Source: Alphaproteobacteria bacterium (lineage in GTDB: Bacteria; Myxococcota_A; UBA796; CAJQPC01). Taken from it: a DNA stretch of 64,000 nucleotides. The notes below the pieces were generated by a model. That model saw nothing but the letters and a program-made list of their open reading frames with translations. It had not been told where the DNA came from and searched no databases. Below, piece by piece: positions 62,345 through 64,000 of this stretch. The translations under genes were made by a program, and so were the position numbers. The DNA lies in assembly GCA_020632795.1 (NCBI GenBank), contig JACKEV010000010.1:124001-188000 (forward strand). Reading direction: 5' to 3'. How positions within the stretch are numbered: the stretch's first letter is position 1; every line of letters begins with the position of its first letter.

Positions 62345-63070
62345 TCAGGCGGGCTCGCTCAGGCGCTGGTACAGCACCAGCACCACCAGCACCGGGTAGA
62401 GCCCGGCGAGCGAGGTCAGCATCCCCGCCATCATGGTCAGCGCGATGAGGCCAGCCAACTCGGTGAGCATGGTGACGAGGAAGGCAAAGCAGAACACGAC
62501 CACCGAGGCGGACAGCACAGCGCGGAACACCGCCCAGCCCCGCCCGGCGACCAACGCCTCGCTGCGCTTGAGGGCATCAAAGGCGCCGCATCCTTCCAGG
62601 GTCACGACGGGATCGGTCAGAGAATACCGGGTCCACAGCACCATCCCAGGGACCACGAGCAGCAACGACCCCAGGCCGACGAGCAGACCGACCAGCAGCC
62701 GGGCTCCGAACACGGCGGGCAGAAGCTTCGCGGCGCGATCCAGGGCGGCGCGCAGGTCCAGGGGCTCGCCGCTGCGCTCCATCTGCGTGACCCCGATGAA
62801 CATCCAGGGGGCGACCAACGCGGCCCCCAGGCCGGACGCGAGGTTCGTGAGGGACTCCACCAGGTTGACGGCCTCGGCCCGGGCCACCCAGAGCCCCAGG
62901 CCGTGCACCACCTCGATGGGCCCGAACACCAGCAGCGAGGGCAGCAGGACGGCCTGCCAGTAGCGCCCGGCCAGCCACGCGGCATGGTGCAGCACCTCGC
63001 CGGTCGCCAGGCTCCGCGCCGCAGGCTCCTCCAGCCGGGCGTCCGGCGGGGCGTAGAGGTTGTCAGCCAT
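62345..63070 (-). CDS. Multi-pass membrane protein (glycerophosphoryl diester phosphodiesterase membrane-domain-like)
   Basis: The 241-residue protein has about six hydrophobic segments ('AVLLPSLLVFGPIEVVHGLG', 'GLGAALVAPWMFIGVTQMER', 'LVGLLVGLGSLLLVVPGMVL' and further ones). The topology resembles the YciC/GDPD membrane domain family. No active-site motif is present. Convergent with the TerB-like gene (2 bp apart). Confidence 0.65.
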   Translation of the reverse strand: MADNLYAPPDARLEEPAARSLATGEVLHHAAWLAGRYWQAVLLPSLLVFGPIEVVHGLGLWVARAEAVNLVESLTNLASGLGAALVAPWMFIGVTQMERSGEPLDLRAALDRAAKLLPAVFGARLLVGLLVGLGSLLLVVPGMVLWTRYSLTDPVVTLEGCGAFDALKRSEALVAGRGWAVFRAVLSASVVVFCFAFLVTMLTELAGLIALTMMAGMLTSLAGLYPVLVVLVLYQRLSEPA

Positions 63071-63091
63071 GTGGAGAGCATCCCATGAACG

Positions 63092-63949
63092 TCAGAACAA
63101 TGCGACCTGCGGCGGTGGCGGGAGCTGCGTCCAGGGCAGCGGCGGCACCGGCGCCCCCCGCGCCTCCAGCAGCGCCTGGAAGCGCCGCGCGCAGGCCGGG
63201 GAGAACTCCTCGAAGGGGCAGTGGACAAAAAAGAACACTGTTCGCTTTTCATCCAGCCAGGCGTGGACCTGCGCGGCCCAGGCCTCCAATTCTGCGGTGT
63301 TGCGCGCCGGGTCGGGGTGGCTGATGAAGCGCACGAAGACCACCGGCCCGGTGGCCACCGGGTGCAGGGGCAGCTCGGGCTTGCGGCGCTGGGACTCAGC
63401 CTGCGGGTCGTCTTCCCCCGCATAGATGGGGCGGGTGTCCAGCAGCACGCGGCCCATGCCCAGGCGGCGCAGCAGGGTGTCGAGGCGGTCCTCGTACTCC
63501 GGGGTGAACCAGCCGGGGTGGCGCACCTCGACCAGCAGGGGGTGGTCGGCCTCCCGGCGCCAGGCGTTGAGCAGGCGGGCGAGGTCGGGGCCGCGCTCGG
63601 GCCCGTAACCCGGGGGGAGCTGGAGGAACACCGGCCCCAGGCGCTGACCCAGACCGTCGCGCATGTAGCGCAGGAAGCTCAGGGCCTCCGGGATCTTCGG
63701 CGCCAGGGCGCCCTCGTGGCTGATGACGCGCGGGATCTTGGGGCAGAACCGGAAGCCCGGCGGCGTCATCTCCACCCAGCGGGCCAGGGTCTCGGCCGGC
63801 GGCACGGCGTAGAACACCGCGTTGCCCTCCACCGTCCACATCCGCTCCCCGTAGAGCCGCAGCATGTCGGGCTGGCGGGTCCCCGGGGGGAAGAAGGAAC
63901 CGACCCAGCCGGGGAAGGCCCAGACCGCACAGCCCAGGTAGAAGCGCAT
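63092..63949 (-). CDS. DUF72 (YecE-like) protein
   Basis: The 285-residue protein shows the DUF72 pattern: 'MRFYLGCAVWAFPGWVGSFF', 'LFQLPPGYGPERGPDLARLL'-type segments ('LGPVFLQLPPGYGPERGPDL') and 'HPLLVEVRHPGWFTPEYEDR', with 'VVFVRFISHPD'. TIM-barrel fold, function unknown. Start ATG 63949, stop just before the opposing membrane gene start region. Confidence 0.85.
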   Translation of the reverse strand: MRFYLGCAVWAFPGWVGSFFPPGTRQPDMLRLYGERMWTVEGNAVFYAVPPAETLARWVEMTPPGFRFCPKIPRVISHEGALAPKIPEALSFLRYMRDGLGQRLGPVFLQLPPGYGPERGPDLARLLNAWRREADHPLLVEVRHPGWFTPEYEDRLDTLLRRLGMGRVLLDTRPIYAGEDDPQAESQRRKPELPLHPVATGPVVFVRFISHPDPARNTAELEAWAAQVHAWLDEKRTVFFFVHCPFEEFSPACARRFQALLEARGAPVPPLPWTQLPPPPQVALF

Positions 63950-64000
63950 GGCGCGCTCCTACTCCGGTCAGAAAATGGCTGCAACCTACGCCCCGGTCTC

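Overview
The window comes from a very GC-rich bacterium, most likely a member of the Myxococcota (former Deltaproteobacteria) or a close relative. This is inferred from the gene content: calcium-loop/MopE-like lipoproteins with FG-GAP propellers, a TIGR02147-type regulator, caspase-fold proteins, an effector-associated (EAD-like) domain, many short lipoproteins, and strong third-position GC bias. No rRNA or tRNA gene was seen.

Layout. (1) 1-7364: two secreted caspase-fold proteins whose catalytic Cys is Val, a membrane-anchored Lon-type protease domain, a TIGR02147-like regulator and a divergent sigma-like factor. (2) 7361-10511: haem-binding lipoproteins and a predicted beta-barrel protein. 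(3) 10620-19438: a tightly packed unit of four seven-bladed FG-GAP lipoproteins with one secreted caspase that keeps the His/Cys dyad. (4) 19442-23120: a lower-GC island with four paralogous small Cys-rich lipoprotein genes (one frameshifted), a duplicated promoter segment, an IS630 scrap and an IS4-family element. (5) 23337-35036: housekeeping and envelope genes, including a beta-CASP nuclease fused to a LOG domain, an S9 peptidase, a ThDP enzyme, a secreted YidD-like protein and a sulfatase-superfamily membrane enzyme. (6) 35180-53417: a mobile, decayed region with a toxin-antitoxin pair, a structured-RNA candidate, broken IS110 and IS66 elements, two related tyrosine integrases (one broken), a C39-like peptidase operon, two cas-less CRISPR arrays separated by a transposase, an intact IS110 element, and a PadR/membrane protein/EAD-like operon. 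(7) 53865-63949: lipoprotein, hydrolase, cytochrome c plus molybdenum hydroxylase operon, sulfotransferase/AraC operon, CpXC, TerB-like, membrane and DUF72 proteins.

How the parts may work together. The most coherent theme is exported caspase-fold proteins and calcium-dependent propeller lipoproteins, with a Death-fold-like EAD protein elsewhere in the window; a regulated-proteolysis or conflict function is an inference. The least explained system is the family of small Cys-rich lipoproteins. The CRISPR locus has a transposase within it, a junction between two repeat types, a duplicated spacer and an inverted degenerate repeat, but no cas genes in view.
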